Of a stretch of 64,000 nucleotides of DNA, positions 34,850 to 43,815 are shown one piece after another. Numbering within the stretch: the first letter of the stretch is position 1; every line of letters begins with the position of its first letter. The position numbers and the translations under genes are program-made. The notes under the pieces are model-generated. The model was given only the letters and a program-made list of their open reading frames with translations, had not been told where the DNA came from and ran no database searches. Origin of the DNA: Candidatus Limnocylindrales bacterium. Its GTDB lineage: Bacteria; Moduliflexota; Moduliflexia; Moduliflexales; JAUQPW01. The stretch is from contig DATMBG010000051.1 in the NCBI GenBank assembly GCA_035559535.1, positions 310,001-374,000 of the forward strand, written 5' to 3'.

Positions 34850-35828
34850 AGGGATCCTTGCCGGTGTCATGATGATTTCCTTGACCCTCTATGCCCTGAT
34901 GGGTGGAGCAGATTATGGAGGTGGAGTATGGGACTTGCTGGCCTGGGGGCCCCGGGCTAAAGCACAACGTGAGTTGATTGCAGAGGCCATTGGCCCTATC
35001 TGGGAAGCCAATCATGTCTGGCTCATTTTGGTTATTGTAGTTCTGTTCACAGGCTTCCCTCTGGCCTTTGCTGTTATTGCCACCGCGTTGCATATTCCGC
35101 TAACCCTCATGCTCCTGGGAATTGTCCTACGGGGTTCGGCCTTTGCCTTTCGTACCTATGGAACTAAAGAAGATAGAATACAGCGCCGGTGGGGTCGCGT
35201 TTTCTCTATAGCCAGTCTGGTTACTCCTCTGCTTCTCGGTACTGTTTTGGGTGCCATTGCATCAGGCCAGATTCGCCTTAAGGACAGATGGGTGGTAGCC
35301 GATTTTGTTCGTCCCTGGCTGGCTCCATTCCCCCTGGCAGTTGGCCTGTTTGCCCTGGTTTTATTTGCATTTCTCGCGGCAGTGTACTTAACCCTGGAAA
35401 CGGAGGATCCAGAGCTACAGGAAGATTTTCGCCGCCGTGCCCTGGTTTCAGCCTTTGTGGTAGGTCCTGTTGCGCTCCTGGTTTTCCTACTCTCGGGAAC
35501 AGGAGCCCCTCTCATACGACAAGGTCTGAGTCAGAGTTGGTGGACCTGGCCCTTACAACTCTCTACGGCAGTCTTTGCAACGGGAGCCATCTTTGCCCTC
35601 TGGACCCGCAGGTTTCATATGGCCAGGTTTTGCGCAGCAGGACAGATCACACTCATCCTTTGGGGTTGGGGAGTTGCTCAGTTTCCCTACCTGATCGTGC
35701 CGGATATCACCGTCTTTAATGCAGCTGCTCCCACCATAACCCTCCGCCTGCTCCTCGTAGCCCTTGGAAGCGGTGCGTTGGTACTTTTTCCCTCCTTTTA
35801 CTATCTCTATCGTATCTTTAAAGGCTAG
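34830..35828 (+). CDS. cydB: Cytochrome bd ubiquinol oxidase subunit II
   Basis: A 332-residue polytopic partner of CydA. ILAGVMMISLTLYALMGGADYGGGVWDLLA and EAIGPIWEANHVWLILVIVVLFTGFP are the CydB signatures; about eight or nine helices follow. It starts 20 nt inside cydA (translational coupling). No cydX, cydC or cydD gene follows; the next gene is a small unknown membrane protein after a 488-nt gap. A 7-bp perfect stem (35911-35927, CAGGGAT/ATCCCTG) about 85 nt after the stop may mark transcript end. Confidence 0.93.
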   Translation: MSILPLEGILAGVMMISLTLYALMGGADYGGGVWDLLAWGPRAKAQRELIAEAIGPIWEANHVWLILVIVVLFTGFPLAFAVIATALHIPLTLMLLGIVLRGSAFAFRTYGTKEDRIQRRWGRVFSIASLVTPLLLGTVLGAIASGQIRLKDRWVVADFVRPWLAPFPLAVGLFALVLFAFLAAVYLTLETEDPELQEDFRRRALVSAFVVGPVALLVFLLSGTGAPLIRQGLSQSWWTWPLQLSTAVFATGAIFALWTRRFHMARFCAAGQITLILWGWGVAQFPYLIVPDITVFNAAAPTITLRLLLVALGSGALVLFPSFYYLYRIFKG

Positions 35829-36316
35829 AAAGCTTTTAAAACCCTTAAAGATCGATCTAAATAACAGGCCTTCGTTAAAGTTAAGAAGAAAGTCCCCTTT
35901 GGATTGATAGCAGGGATCTTATCCCTGGAAAAGGGATTCCAAGAGGTAGAGGAATTTTACTTGACACCCCATAAGGGGAACAGAGTAAACTGGATGCTAT
36001 AGAGTTAAGGTAAATAAAAGAATCTCTTAAACCATCTCTGGGCTGAAAGCTCTGTTGAAGGGCAACCCTACAACATCCCCTGTCTCCTTAAAAGTAACAC
36101 TTTTACAGTAAATGGGTTCCTCTTCCGGGAATCTCGTTTTTTCATTATAGATCTTCCGGTTTGGAAATTAATAGCTAATTTTAACTTAACTCAGCTTGCC
36201 TATAGAGAGTGTTTTAAAGTCTTACCTGATGTCGAAAATCATAGGATAGTCGGAAGAAAGGTATCCCTGATTTAATTTTAAAAGCTCTACCTAATATCTT
36301 TTAGGAGGTAAAATTT
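35829..36316. other. Gene-free stretch after cydB
   Basis: A perfect stem CAGGGAT-CTT-ATCCCTG lies at 35911-35927. TTGACA at 35961-35966 has only a weak -10 (TAAACT, 19-nt spacing) and is 350 nt from the next gene. The remainder is AT-rich and shows nothing else; TTTTAGGAGG immediately precedes the next start codon. Confidence 0.35.
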
Positions 36317-36826
36317 ATGAACCTGGCACATATCCATTTAATCCTCAATCATTTCCCGGTGATAGGCATGGTATTTGGTTTTCTCTTATTGGCCTTTGCT
36401 CTGGTAAAGAAAAGTGAAGAGCTCACAAGAGTAAGTTTGGGGGTTTTCATTATTATCGCCCTGCTTGCACTACCGGTATACTTTACAGGTGAACCAGCAG
36501 CGAAAGTAATCGAACATCTTCCGGGGGTAACAGAATCGGTTGTAGAAGAACATGAAGAGGCTGCCCTCATAACCCTGATAGCTGTTGAAATCCTGGGTCT
36601 GGTCGCCTTGGGGGGATTGTTTTACTTTCGCCATTTGGAAAACCTTCCAAATTGGCTTGTCAAAGCCTCGTTGATACTGGCTGCGATTAGTATAGGATTG
36701 CTGACATGGACGGCAAATTTAGGGGGAAAGGTACGCCATACAGAAATTCGATCAGATTTCAAGCCTGTGGTGACCTCGGAGAAAGCAGCCGAGGATACCC
36801 AAAAAGAGCCGGAATCGAGGAAGTGA
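36317..36826 (+). CDS. Small four-helix membrane protein with paired histidines
   Basis: A 169-residue integral membrane protein with four hydrophobic helices (about 13-30, 38-56, 82-104, 113-131) and a charged C-terminal tail. The start NLAHIHLILNHFPVIG and later EHLPGVTESVVEEHEEAALIT and YFRHLE carry histidines at helix ends, a pattern compatible with haem b or metal binding. I recall similar unnamed DUF2231-like proteins in environmental bacteria but cannot assign a family. TAGGAGG precedes the ATG. It is the next plus-strand gene after cydAB but 488 nt away. Confidence 0.6.
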   Translation: MNLAHIHLILNHFPVIGMVFGFLLLAFALVKKSEELTRVSLGVFIIIALLALPVYFTGEPAAKVIEHLPGVTESVVEEHEEAALITLIAVEILGLVALGGLFYFRHLENLPNWLVKASLILAAISIGLLTWTANLGGKVRHTEIRSDFKPVVTSEKAAEDTQKEPESRK

Positions 36827-36922
36827 GGGGGTTGAAACCGGAAGGATGCTAAAACGGTTAATTTAAAGATCTTTGAGAAAGGAAGTCTGTTCGTTGTCCC
36901 TGAAGTTACAGGAAAGGTGGGA

Positions 36923-36970
36923 ACGACTTTAGTCTTTTTCCTATAAAATAAAAGGAACCACTAAAGTCGT
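36923..36970. terminator. Stem-loop between convergent genes
   Basis: ACGACTTTAGT (36923-36933) pairs with ACTAAAGTCGT (36960-36970), and an inner TTCCT/AGGAA stem extends the fold. It sits between the convergent membrane-protein and M23 genes and could stop both; T-tracts are weak. A TGTTCGTTGTCC word lies just upstream (36888). Confidence 0.5.
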
Positions 36971-36980
36971 CGCTTAACCC

Positions 36981-37919
36981 TTAGTAGTGAGAAGGGATCA
37001 ATTTAATGACGCTTTCCTGAAGTTCCTGATAACGAGCTATGTCCTGCATCTTACCGATTTCCCAATCTTTTTTAGGAGTCCAGTAACGATCCCCAACAAA
37101 AATCTCGAAATGCAGGTGAACTTCCTTGGTCTTACTATGCTCAACCTCTCCACTGGTTCCTGAATTTCCCACAAATCCAATCACGTGATCTATCCCAACC
37201 ACATCATAAACTTTCAGTTGATCATTGACATCGGATAAGTGGGCGTACATGGTTAAAACGGGTTCTCGATTTTTGTTCTTTCCATGGTAAATCCAGACCT
37301 GTCGACCTCGTAATTTATCTAGAACATTTCCATAGGGCTGTTCCGCTGAAGGAATGGTCAAAGACCCCGGAGTTCCATGCCACTTTGTCTTGGTCAGCTC
37401 AAGCATTCTATCCCGGGTCGCTTTGGTTAAAGGCACATAATTTTTGTCAATCCGAATGATCACACCGGGGGCTATAGGATAGACCTTTTCTCGCCAGGGA
37501 AGTCCATAGATATCGGTTCCTTGATGAACATCATTACGATAACCCCGGGGATCCCCAGGTAATCTGAGTTGTGTGTAGCTAACAGGTTTTTTGATGGGCA
37601 TCTGAAAAACACCCTGGATATTCGTGAGAGAGACTTCATTTAAATTCTTAAAAGCGGTTGGATTTTCACTCACAATTTTGTCCGCTCGGGTAATAACTTC
37701 CAGATAGTCTTGAAAGTATTTCGGTACGGCAACAGGTGCCGGAGGGGGAGGTGGAGCAGGAACCGGTTTTTTCTCAGGGGGACTTATTAAAATCTTAATA
37801 CCCCCTACTAAACCCACCACCAGGATAATAACAAGAATTTGAATAGTAATCGGTAACGCTTTACTTGGAACTTTATCGGTGATTTTCTTGGTAATTTTAT
37901 CCGGGAGTACTTTCAACAT
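36981..37919 (-). CDS. Membrane-anchored M23 (LytM) peptidase
   Basis: A 312-residue protein: a charged N-terminus, a membrane helix (about 24-46), a proline-rich spacer (PPEKKPVPAPPPPPAP) and an extracytoplasmic LytM/M23 domain from about residue 105. Zinc ligands are present: H and D in HQGTDIYG, and HLHFEIF with both histidines. MYAHLSDVNDQL and GNSGTSGEVEHSKTKEV fit the core fold with an insertion. It probably cuts peptidoglycan cross-links. It stands alone on the minus strand. Confidence 0.85.
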   Translation of the reverse strand: MLKVLPDKITKKITDKVPSKALPITIQILVIILVVGLVGGIKILISPPEKKPVPAPPPPPAPVAVPKYFQDYLEVITRADKIVSENPTAFKNLNEVSLTNIQGVFQMPIKKPVSYTQLRLPGDPRGYRNDVHQGTDIYGLPWREKVYPIAPGVIIRIDKNYVPLTKATRDRMLELTKTKWHGTPGSLTIPSAEQPYGNVLDKLRGRQVWIYHGKNKNREPVLTMYAHLSDVNDQLKVYDVVGIDHVIGFVGNSGTSGEVEHSKTKEVHLHFEIFVGDRYWTPKKDWEIGKMQDIARYQELQESVIKLIPSHY

Positions 37920-38086
37920 AACCTCTTGTTCACCTTGTTCACCCGCAGGTTTGAGAACATCCTTAGGTTTTCATCTGTGAGCCCTCAACAGGGGTATCCC
38001 TTCATTATATATTATAAGCTGACAGGACTGTTACGCTATCAAAAGTTATTCTTCTTGTAAAGCAAAAATTAACCCCCGGTTACTCA

Positions 38087-38115
38087 TTGACAGAAGGGAG
38101 AGACTCTACTATATT
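38087..38115 (+). promoter_or_regulatory. Near-consensus promoter for the acidic-tail gene
   Basis: TTGACA (38087-38092), 17-nt spacer, TATATT (38110-38115): 11 of 12 consensus bases. It points towards the gene at 38339, with a leader of about 215 nt. Confidence 0.7.
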
Positions 38116-38127
38116 TAGAGTGCAATA

Positions 38128-38147
38128 ACTTAACTTCAAAGTTAAGT
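38128..38147. promoter_or_regulatory. Operator-like palindrome just after the promoter
   Basis: ACTTAACTT-CA-AAGTTAAGT: perfect 9-bp arms, starting about 12 nt after the -10 box, a position where a bound repressor would block transcription. Confidence 0.55.
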
Positions 38148-38232
38148 AAAACCCTAGGCATGAAATAATAATCCTGAGTTAAATTTTTAACCACTCAAGA
38201 TGGGAGGCGAATTTATCTGCTATTCTATGTTT

Positions 38233-38298
38233 CAGTAGAAACAAGGCAGGTACCCACAAACTGAGAAGTTATTTTTATATCAAGCTTTGTTTCTACTT
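38233..38298. repeat. Long-loop inverted repeat in the leader
   Basis: 38233-38247 and 38284-38298 are inverted copies matching at 13 of 15 positions (core AGTAGAAACAA), 36 nt apart, inside the presumed leader of the acidic-tail gene. The rest of 37920-38338 holds only the promoter and palindrome noted separately. Confidence 0.45.
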
Positions 38299-38338
38299 TT
38301 AAGTATGGCAGAGGAATTTCGGGAGAATACCATCCATT

Positions 38339-38626
38339 ATGAAAGTTTTAACTATTCCAAAAAAATTAATAACCTCAGAGAATAAAGAAAACCTTCTGCT
38401 TGCAGAAGATAAAGCAGCTTCGACCCCCAATGAAACCTTCTATCTGATTCCAGATGGGTTAAATATGTTTAGGGGAGAAGGCCTGGTGATTCTGAATAAA
38501 AGGCGAAATGATGATTATTACGATGATGAAGAGGATTATGATGATGAAGACTACGATGATGAAGAGGATTATGATGAGTATGAAGAAGAAGACGAAGATG
38601 ACATGTATAGAAGACGCCGTCGCTAA
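38339..38626 (+). CDS. Small protein with acidic Asp/Glu/Tyr tail and terminal Arg cluster
   Basis: A 95-residue cytosolic protein. Residues 1-57 contain MKVLTIPKKLITSENKENLL and a segment FYLIPDGLNMFRGEGLVILNKRR; residues 58-89 are repeats of DDEEDYDDEDY-type words, strongly acidic with tyrosines; the last five residues are arginines. The DNA under the tail is an imperfect GATGATGAAGA repeat. I do not recognise a family. Acidic tails of this sort can bind metal, basic proteins or cell-wall polymers. It has a strong upstream promoter and operator-like palindrome, which makes it likely to be a real, regulated gene. No clear Shine-Dalgarno. Confidence 0.6.
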   Translation: MKVLTIPKKLITSENKENLLLAEDKAASTPNETFYLIPDGLNMFRGEGLVILNKRRNDDYYDDEEDYDDEDYDDEEDYDEYEEEDEDDMYRRRRR

Positions 38627-38850
38627 ATGCGATAATCTGGAAGTCGAATTAAGGGCGAATCAAGGGCTGCTTTGCTACTACTAGACTTTGAATTTCAAGG
38701 GAATGAATCCTCAGAACCCGATATAAAATTCTGGGAATACCTTCATCACCTGTGAACATGGGAGGTTCAGGACTCTAGTCAACTACCTGTCACTACCCAT
38801 AAAAACTGGTTATAGGTTTCCCTTGAGGTTTCAATGGATTTAGGAGAACG

Positions 38851-39858
38851 GTGATCATAATGACCCCATCCTTTCGGTATCTTTTAGGGGTAGTTTTATG
38901 GGGGTTTATAATTATATGTCCTGTATTTGGAGAGGTTTATAGATGGAAGGATGCAAATGGTAAATATGTTTATACAACTACCTTGCCTACAGGTCGGGTA
39001 GAAAATGTGGAAGTCAAAAGAGGAGATAACTGGCTTCCTTATCAAGCTGAGTTAGTTTCTTCAGAATATAGGCCTAATCGGACGGTTATTGGTTTTGAAC
39101 GTCGTGGCTCGGCGATTCTCATTGAGGTTTTATTAAATAATCAATTGACCAAAAAGTTTATTGTAGATACGGGAGCGACCTACACGGTTATTTCTTCTGC
39201 CACGGCCAGAGAGTTAGGTATAACCCCTTCCCCTTCTACAGTAAAGACAACCTTACAGACGGCTAATGGCAAAGTGACCGTACCTCTTATTAAAGTTAAC
39301 TCAATCAAGGTAGGAGAGTTAGAAGTTCGCAATGTCGAAACGGCTCTTCATGATGGGTTAGATCCTTCAAACGAGGTCGACGGGCTTTTAGGATTAAGTT
39401 TTTTGAATAAATTTCGGGTCACAGTGGATTCTTCCCAGGGGCATTTAATCCTGGAAAGGAATTCAGACCGTTCACCGGAAAGTATTACAGGGAGCGAGGA
39501 AGATTGTGTTACGGCCAGAGAAATGATTCAAAAGGGGCGAACCCTCAACAACGGTTCCGATGAAGAAGCTTCTTTTTATAAAAAAGCCCTTGAACTTTGC
39601 AAACAGGCGGTTGAAGCCCATTATTATCTCGGGGTTGTTTATTTCAAGCAAAAAAAATACCCCAGTGCCCTTATCGAGGCACAGGAGCTTTTGAAAACCA
39701 ATTCCTATTTACCGGAAGCTCGCTATATGCTGGCCGTTATTTATACCGCTCAGGGAAATTACCAACAGGCTGAAATCGAATTAAGACGAGTCTTGGAATT
39801 AGATCCTAACCATGAAAATGCCAGGAATCTGCTGGGTCAAATCCTCGTGCATAAATAA
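38851..39858 (+). CDS. Exported DUF4124-retropepsin-TPR protein
   Basis: A 335-residue exported protein. A signal segment (about 8-27) is followed by a DUF4124 motif (EVYRWKDANGKYVYTT). Residues 90-200 form a retropepsin-like aspartic protease domain with the active DTG at 106-108 in FIVDTGATYTVIS and a flap region; LLGLSFLNKFRVTVDSSQGHLIL closes it, as in clan AA proteases (TIGR02281 group). Residues 220-330 contain TPR-like repeats. Such single-domain proteases are dimeric; substrates are unknown. The listed GTG start follows AGGAG by about 4 nt; ATG at 38860 is an alternative. Confidence 0.78.
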   Translation: MIIMTPSFRYLLGVVLWGFIIICPVFGEVYRWKDANGKYVYTTTLPTGRVENVEVKRGDNWLPYQAELVSSEYRPNRTVIGFERRGSAILIEVLLNNQLTKKFIVDTGATYTVISSATARELGITPSPSTVKTTLQTANGKVTVPLIKVNSIKVGELEVRNVETALHDGLDPSNEVDGLLGLSFLNKFRVTVDSSQGHLILERNSDRSPESITGSEEDCVTAREMIQKGRTLNNGSDEEASFYKKALELCKQAVEAHYYLGVVYFKQKKYPSALIEAQELLKTNSYLPEARYMLAVIYTAQGNYQQAEIELRRVLELDPNHENARNLLGQILVHK

Positions 39859-40009
39859 AGTGTGAGAGCCCAGGGTACGGGAGAAAAGCACTCTGTTTCC
39901 TAATTTTTAATTTCCCTACACCCACATTCCCTGGCTCCCCCCCTTCCCCTTCCTGTCTGACCCATCGAGATCGTAGCGTCTAAAGCACGCTATCCTCACA
40001 TATCCATTT

Positions 40010-41164
40010 TTATTCCCTCAGCAGGTTTTCCGCGATAATCACCCGTTGAATCTGATTGGTACCTTCATAGATCTGGGTAATTTTAGCATCTCGCATTAAT
40101 CGTTCCACCGGGTACTCTCGACTATACCCATAACCCCCAAAAATCTGAACCGCATCGATAGTTACTTCCATAGCTATATCTGAGGCAAAGCACTTAGCCA
40201 TCGAAGCCTCCACGGTAGCTCGACCCTGACGGGCATCAATGGCCTGGGCTGAATTGTAAACCATCAGCCGGGCTGCATGGATCTTCATGGCCATATCTGC
40301 CAACATAAATTGAATTCCCTGGAACTGTCCAATAGGCTGTCCAAATTGTTTTCGTTCCTTACTGTACTTTAAAGCCAAATCAAAGGCAGCCTGGGCAATT
40401 CCAACCGCCTGGGCTCCTACACTGGGCCGGGTCATATCCAGGGTTTTCATGGCCACCTTAAACCCTTCTCCTTCCGAGCCTAGCATTTCATCCTTATGGA
40501 CCCGACAGTTTTCAAAATGGAGAGCTACTGTAGAAGAACCCCGAATTCCCAGTTTTAACTCTTTCTTCCCCACCCGAAATCCCGGGGTTTTACTGTCCAC
40601 AATAAAAGCACTAATTCCTTTGGCTCCCTTGGTTTTATCGGTCTTAGCAAAGACAATGACGTAATCGGCTATATCCCCATTGGTGATCCACTGTTTCTGG
40701 CCGTTCAGCACATAGTAATCTCCCTCCCGGTCTGCCGTAGTTTGCATGCTGGCCACATCAGAACCCGAATTAGGTTCGCTTAAGGCAAATGCGAAAATCT
40801 TCTCACCGGTAGCCGATTTCGGCAGGTATTTCCGTTTTTGCTCTTCATTTCCGTCTAAAATGATGGGATAGGTTCCCAGAGATTGATCAGCTATAAACGT
40901 GCCCGTAGCCGCACACGCCCTGGAGATCTCTTCAACCACAATGGCAAAAGCCAGCCGGGACATACCGGTTCCGCCATACTCCGGCGGGATATACATACCA
41001 AACAACCCGTGCTCTGCCATCACACGGATATTTTCCGGCGGTATTTGCTCTTTCTCATCGGCTTCCCGAGCTCTCGGTGCAATTTCACTTTGGGCCAGCT
41101 TCCGAACCATTTCTTGAATCATTCTTTCATCCTCACTGAGGGGATAATACATCATACCATCCAT
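40010..41164 (-). CDS. Acyl-CoA dehydrogenase
   Basis: A 384-residue FAD enzyme of the acyl-CoA dehydrogenase family. Signatures: [19 protein letters not shown] and [26 protein letters not shown] in the FAD region, [21 protein letters not shown], and [35 protein letters not shown] at the C-terminus; the glutamate in YEGTNQ is the probable catalytic base. It resembles short/branched-chain (butyryl- or isovaleryl-type) enzymes. It stops upstream of nothing on the same strand but begins 36 nt after the acetoacetyl-CoA synthetase stop, so both form an operon for ketone-body, leucine or short-acyl metabolism. Confidence 0.92.
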   Translation of the reverse strand: MDGMMYYPLSEDERMIQEMVRKLAQSEIAPRAREADEKEQIPPENIRVMAEHGLFGMYIPPEYGGTGMSRLAFAIVVEEISRACAATGTFIADQSLGTYPIILDGNEEQKRKYLPKSATGEKIFAFALSEPNSGSDVASMQTTADREGDYYVLNGQKQWITNGDIADYVIVFAKTDKTKGAKGISAFIVDSKTPGFRVGKKELKLGIRGSSTVALHFENCRVHKDEMLGSEGEGFKVAMKTLDMTRPSVGAQAVGIAQAAFDLALKYSKERKQFGQPIGQFQGIQFMLADMAMKIHAARLMVYNSAQAIDARQGRATVEASMAKCFASDIAMEVTIDAVQIFGGYGYSREYPVERLMRDAKITQIYEGTNQIQRVIIAENLLRE

Positions 41165-41199
41165 TGTCCGTTGTTAATCATAGGGCTTCGCGCCTATAA
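41165..41199. repeat. Spacer hairpin between ligase and dehydrogenase genes
   Basis: CCATTGT...GTTA(A/-)T(C/A)ATAGG pairs with CCTATAACTAACAATGG around a GCTTCGC loop. It contains the TTGTCCGTTGTT word shared with 1275-1311 and 16431-16530. Confidence 0.45.
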
Positions 41200-43191
41200 C
41201 TAACAATGGGCCTTTAATAATTTTTGTCGGATTTGTTCGAATTCCTCTAATACCTGCGGGTTTGCTAAGGCAGTCAGGTTAGAAACCGTTTTACCTGCCA
41301 GTATGGCTTTCACACTAAGTTCTACAGTTTTACCACTTCGTGTGATGGGAACTTCTGAAATTTGAAAAATATACCGGGGAACATGCCGGGGGGAACATTT
41401 TTCTCGGATGGTTCGACGGATCTCCTGCTCTATGGAAGCATTTAAGGTTTGTCCACCGGATAAAACTACACAAAGAACCATGACTTCATCGGACTGATCG
41501 GGAGGTTTCCATCCAACCACTACAGATCCCTTGATAAAATCCAGAGGATCTAAAGCTGAATAAATCTCAGCACTCCCGATTCGAACCCCCCCCGGATTTA
41601 AGGTGGCATCACTACGGCCGTATACGATAACCCCGCCACCCGGCATAAATTGCACATAATCTCCGTGACGCCAGAGTCCAGGATAGAAATCAAAATAGGC
41701 TTTATAATAACGCTGCCCATCGGGATCATTGAGAAAACCCAGAGGCATCGAGGGAAGAGGTTTACGACAAACCAGTTCCCCGGGCTCTCCCACCACAACT
41801 TCCCCCTTTTCATTCAATGCCACAACATCCACACCCAATCCTTTGCACTGGATTTCGCCTGCAATAACCGGTAGGTTGGGATTCCCCAGAATGAAACAGG
41901 AGATTATATCCGTACCTCCGCAGATTCCTGCCAGATGAACTTCCTTTTTTACAACCTGATAAACCCACCGAAATCCATTGGGGGAAAGGGGAGATCCTGT
42001 ATAAAGAACAGTACGCAGAGAAGGCATTTCTCCCAAGCTTCTGGGTTCTATAGGAGGTTGACTTTTCATGCAACTCTCTATATAACGACCGCTCGTGCCC
42101 AGATGGGTGACACCCAGTTGGTCTGCTACACGCCACAGGGTAGCCGGTTCGGGATAAGCTGGATTACCATCGTAGAGACACAGTCTGGCACCCAGGGATA
42201 ACGCACTTAACTGCCAGTTCCACATCATCCATCCACAGGTCGTAAAGTAAAGTAAGGAATCCCCCGGACCTATATTGCTATGGAGCTCTAACTCCTTTCT
42301 ATGTTGAAGTAAAGTCCCACCGGTTCCATGAACTATGCATTTGGGAGCTCCTGTGGTTCCAGAAGAAAACAGGATATAGAGCGGATGATCAAAAGGGACC
42401 TGGGTAAAAGTTAATTCAGGGGCATCGGTTGGCCCCAGAAACTCCTCCCAGGTCATGTCGCCCGATACGGGGGCTTCTCCCACCGGATAGGGAATCGATA
42501 CGATGGTCTGAACCGAAGGGAGTCGGTGAGGCAGTTCCCTGACGATCTTATCCGTGTAATAGGTCTTACCGCCATACCGATAGTGGGTAGACGCAAAAAT
42601 AAGCTTCGGTTCGACTTGTTGGAAACGATCACAGAGAGCTTCCAACCCAAAGTCTGGAGAAGCACTACTCCAACTGGCACCGATACTTGCACAGGCCAGA
42701 CAGGCAATGATTGCTTCCGGCACATTGGCCACATAACCGGCAACCCTATCCCCCGGCTTAATTCCGGCTTTCCGAAGTCCCCGGGCACATCGAGCCACCA
42801 GGGTCCTCAATTCGGAATAGCTGTATTCACCAGAATAAGAACCCTTGACCCTTGAGGCGTCTGGAGGTTTCTCAATATAATAAACAATGGCAGGACCCTG
42901 AAAGTCCCTGGCCAAGATATTCTCGGCAAAGTTTAATTCCATCCCGGAAAACCAACGGGCACCCAGCATTTGGTGGGTATTCAAGACCTGATCGTGGGGT
43001 TTGCTATATCGAACGTCTGTAAATTCCAGGTAAGATTCCCAAAATGCTTCAATATTTTCTATACTCCATTGATGAAGAGAGCCATAATCCGGAAAAGTTC
43101 TCCCGATTTTACGACCCAGCCATTCTGTAAAGGCCGTCATTCTCGTTGTTTTTATAAATTCCTCGGAAGGTTTCCAGAGAATTTCTTCCAT
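41200..43191 (-). CDS. Acetoacetate-CoA ligase (acetoacetyl-CoA synthetase)
   Basis: A 663-residue AMP-forming ligase activating acetoacetate to acetoacetyl-CoA. The N-terminus (LWKPSEEFIKTTRMTAFTEWLGR) and NFAENILARDFQGPAIVYY are typical of AacS. The nucleotide motif is YILFSSGTTGAPKCIVHG, the adenylate signatures CGWMMWNWQLSALSLGA and YGRSDATLNPGGVRIGSAEIY follow, and the C-terminal lysine lies in ITRSGKTVELSVK. Length equals the family. It probably recovers acetoacetate for thiolysis or for storage polymer turnover. Starts the operon with the acyl-CoA dehydrogenase. Confidence 0.93.
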   Translation of the reverse strand: MEEILWKPSEEFIKTTRMTAFTEWLGRKIGRTFPDYGSLHQWSIENIEAFWESYLEFTDVRYSKPHDQVLNTHQMLGARWFSGMELNFAENILARDFQGPAIVYYIEKPPDASRVKGSYSGEYSYSELRTLVARCARGLRKAGIKPGDRVAGYVANVPEAIIACLACASIGASWSSASPDFGLEALCDRFQQVEPKLIFASTHYRYGGKTYYTDKIVRELPHRLPSVQTIVSIPYPVGEAPVSGDMTWEEFLGPTDAPELTFTQVPFDHPLYILFSSGTTGAPKCIVHGTGGTLLQHRKELELHSNIGPGDSLLYFTTCGWMMWNWQLSALSLGARLCLYDGNPAYPEPATLWRVADQLGVTHLGTSGRYIESCMKSQPPIEPRSLGEMPSLRTVLYTGSPLSPNGFRWVYQVVKKEVHLAGICGGTDIISCFILGNPNLPVIAGEIQCKGLGVDVVALNEKGEVVVGEPGELVCRKPLPSMPLGFLNDPDGQRYYKAYFDFYPGLWRHGDYVQFMPGGGVIVYGRSDATLNPGGVRIGSAEIYSALDPLDFIKGSVVVGWKPPDQSDEVMVLCVVLSGGQTLNASIEQEIRRTIREKCSPRHVPRYIFQISEVPITRSGKTVELSVKAILAGKTVSNLTALANPQVLEEFEQIRQKLLKAHC

Positions 43192-43815
43192 AACTTAACT
43201 CCTTAGGTTGTTTTTTCTCTTTTCCTTATTCCAGAAGCAAACCACTAAAGCCAGGCAACCCTTTCAGAATCTGGCTTTTTACCTTCTTCTGTCGGCGAGC
43301 TATCTCTATACCCCTCTATGGCGAACGCAGATAGAAATTTGGGATTATTTTTTCAATTATGCCGGAACAAGGATTCAGAGAACGAGCGTACCGCGGGCCT
43401 CTGCTTTGTCCAACCAACTGCGGAGGATTAAATGCCCCATGGAGTTATCAATATAATAAAATAAAATCCGGGTAATTAGCAAGCAGATTAACGGTTTAAA
43501 TCCTCTCTACCGGTAGTCCTACTTAGGGGGGGATCGGTGAGGACTTATTTCTGAGTTGCTCCCTACACTACAAAGGAACGGGGTGGATATGTCTAATCCA
43601 AATCTTTCCCCTTACAGGCTACTTCCTGTCTTTAAGAAGGTGATATATGGGTTACAGAGCCGGTTTCGCAGGAGTACCGGATCATGGATAGAAAAAGTCA
43701 AGGGTTCGTAGGCAGAATTAAAAATTTCCATTTAATGATAGCTTCTTACTCCCCCACAACCCCAACGGATTTATTCCTGTACCTGCATCCTGAAAGCGAG
43801 CACTGGCGTGAAGTT
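43192..43815. other. Gene-free stretch
   Basis: This 624-nt gap between the acetoacetyl-CoA synthetase start and the glutathione synthetase stop has no gene I can support. An 82-codon plus-strand reading frame at 43208 lacks a ribosome site and family resemblance. No clear promoter for the minus-strand ligase gene was found. Confidence 0.4.

Noticed and set aside
35961-35989. Promoter for the small membrane protein
   Set aside because: TTGACA has no acceptable -10 at normal spacing and lies 350 nt from the gene.
43208-43456. 82-codon plus-strand frame
   Set aside because: No ribosome site, no recognised family, amino-acid make-up not convincing; lies in a gene-free stretch.
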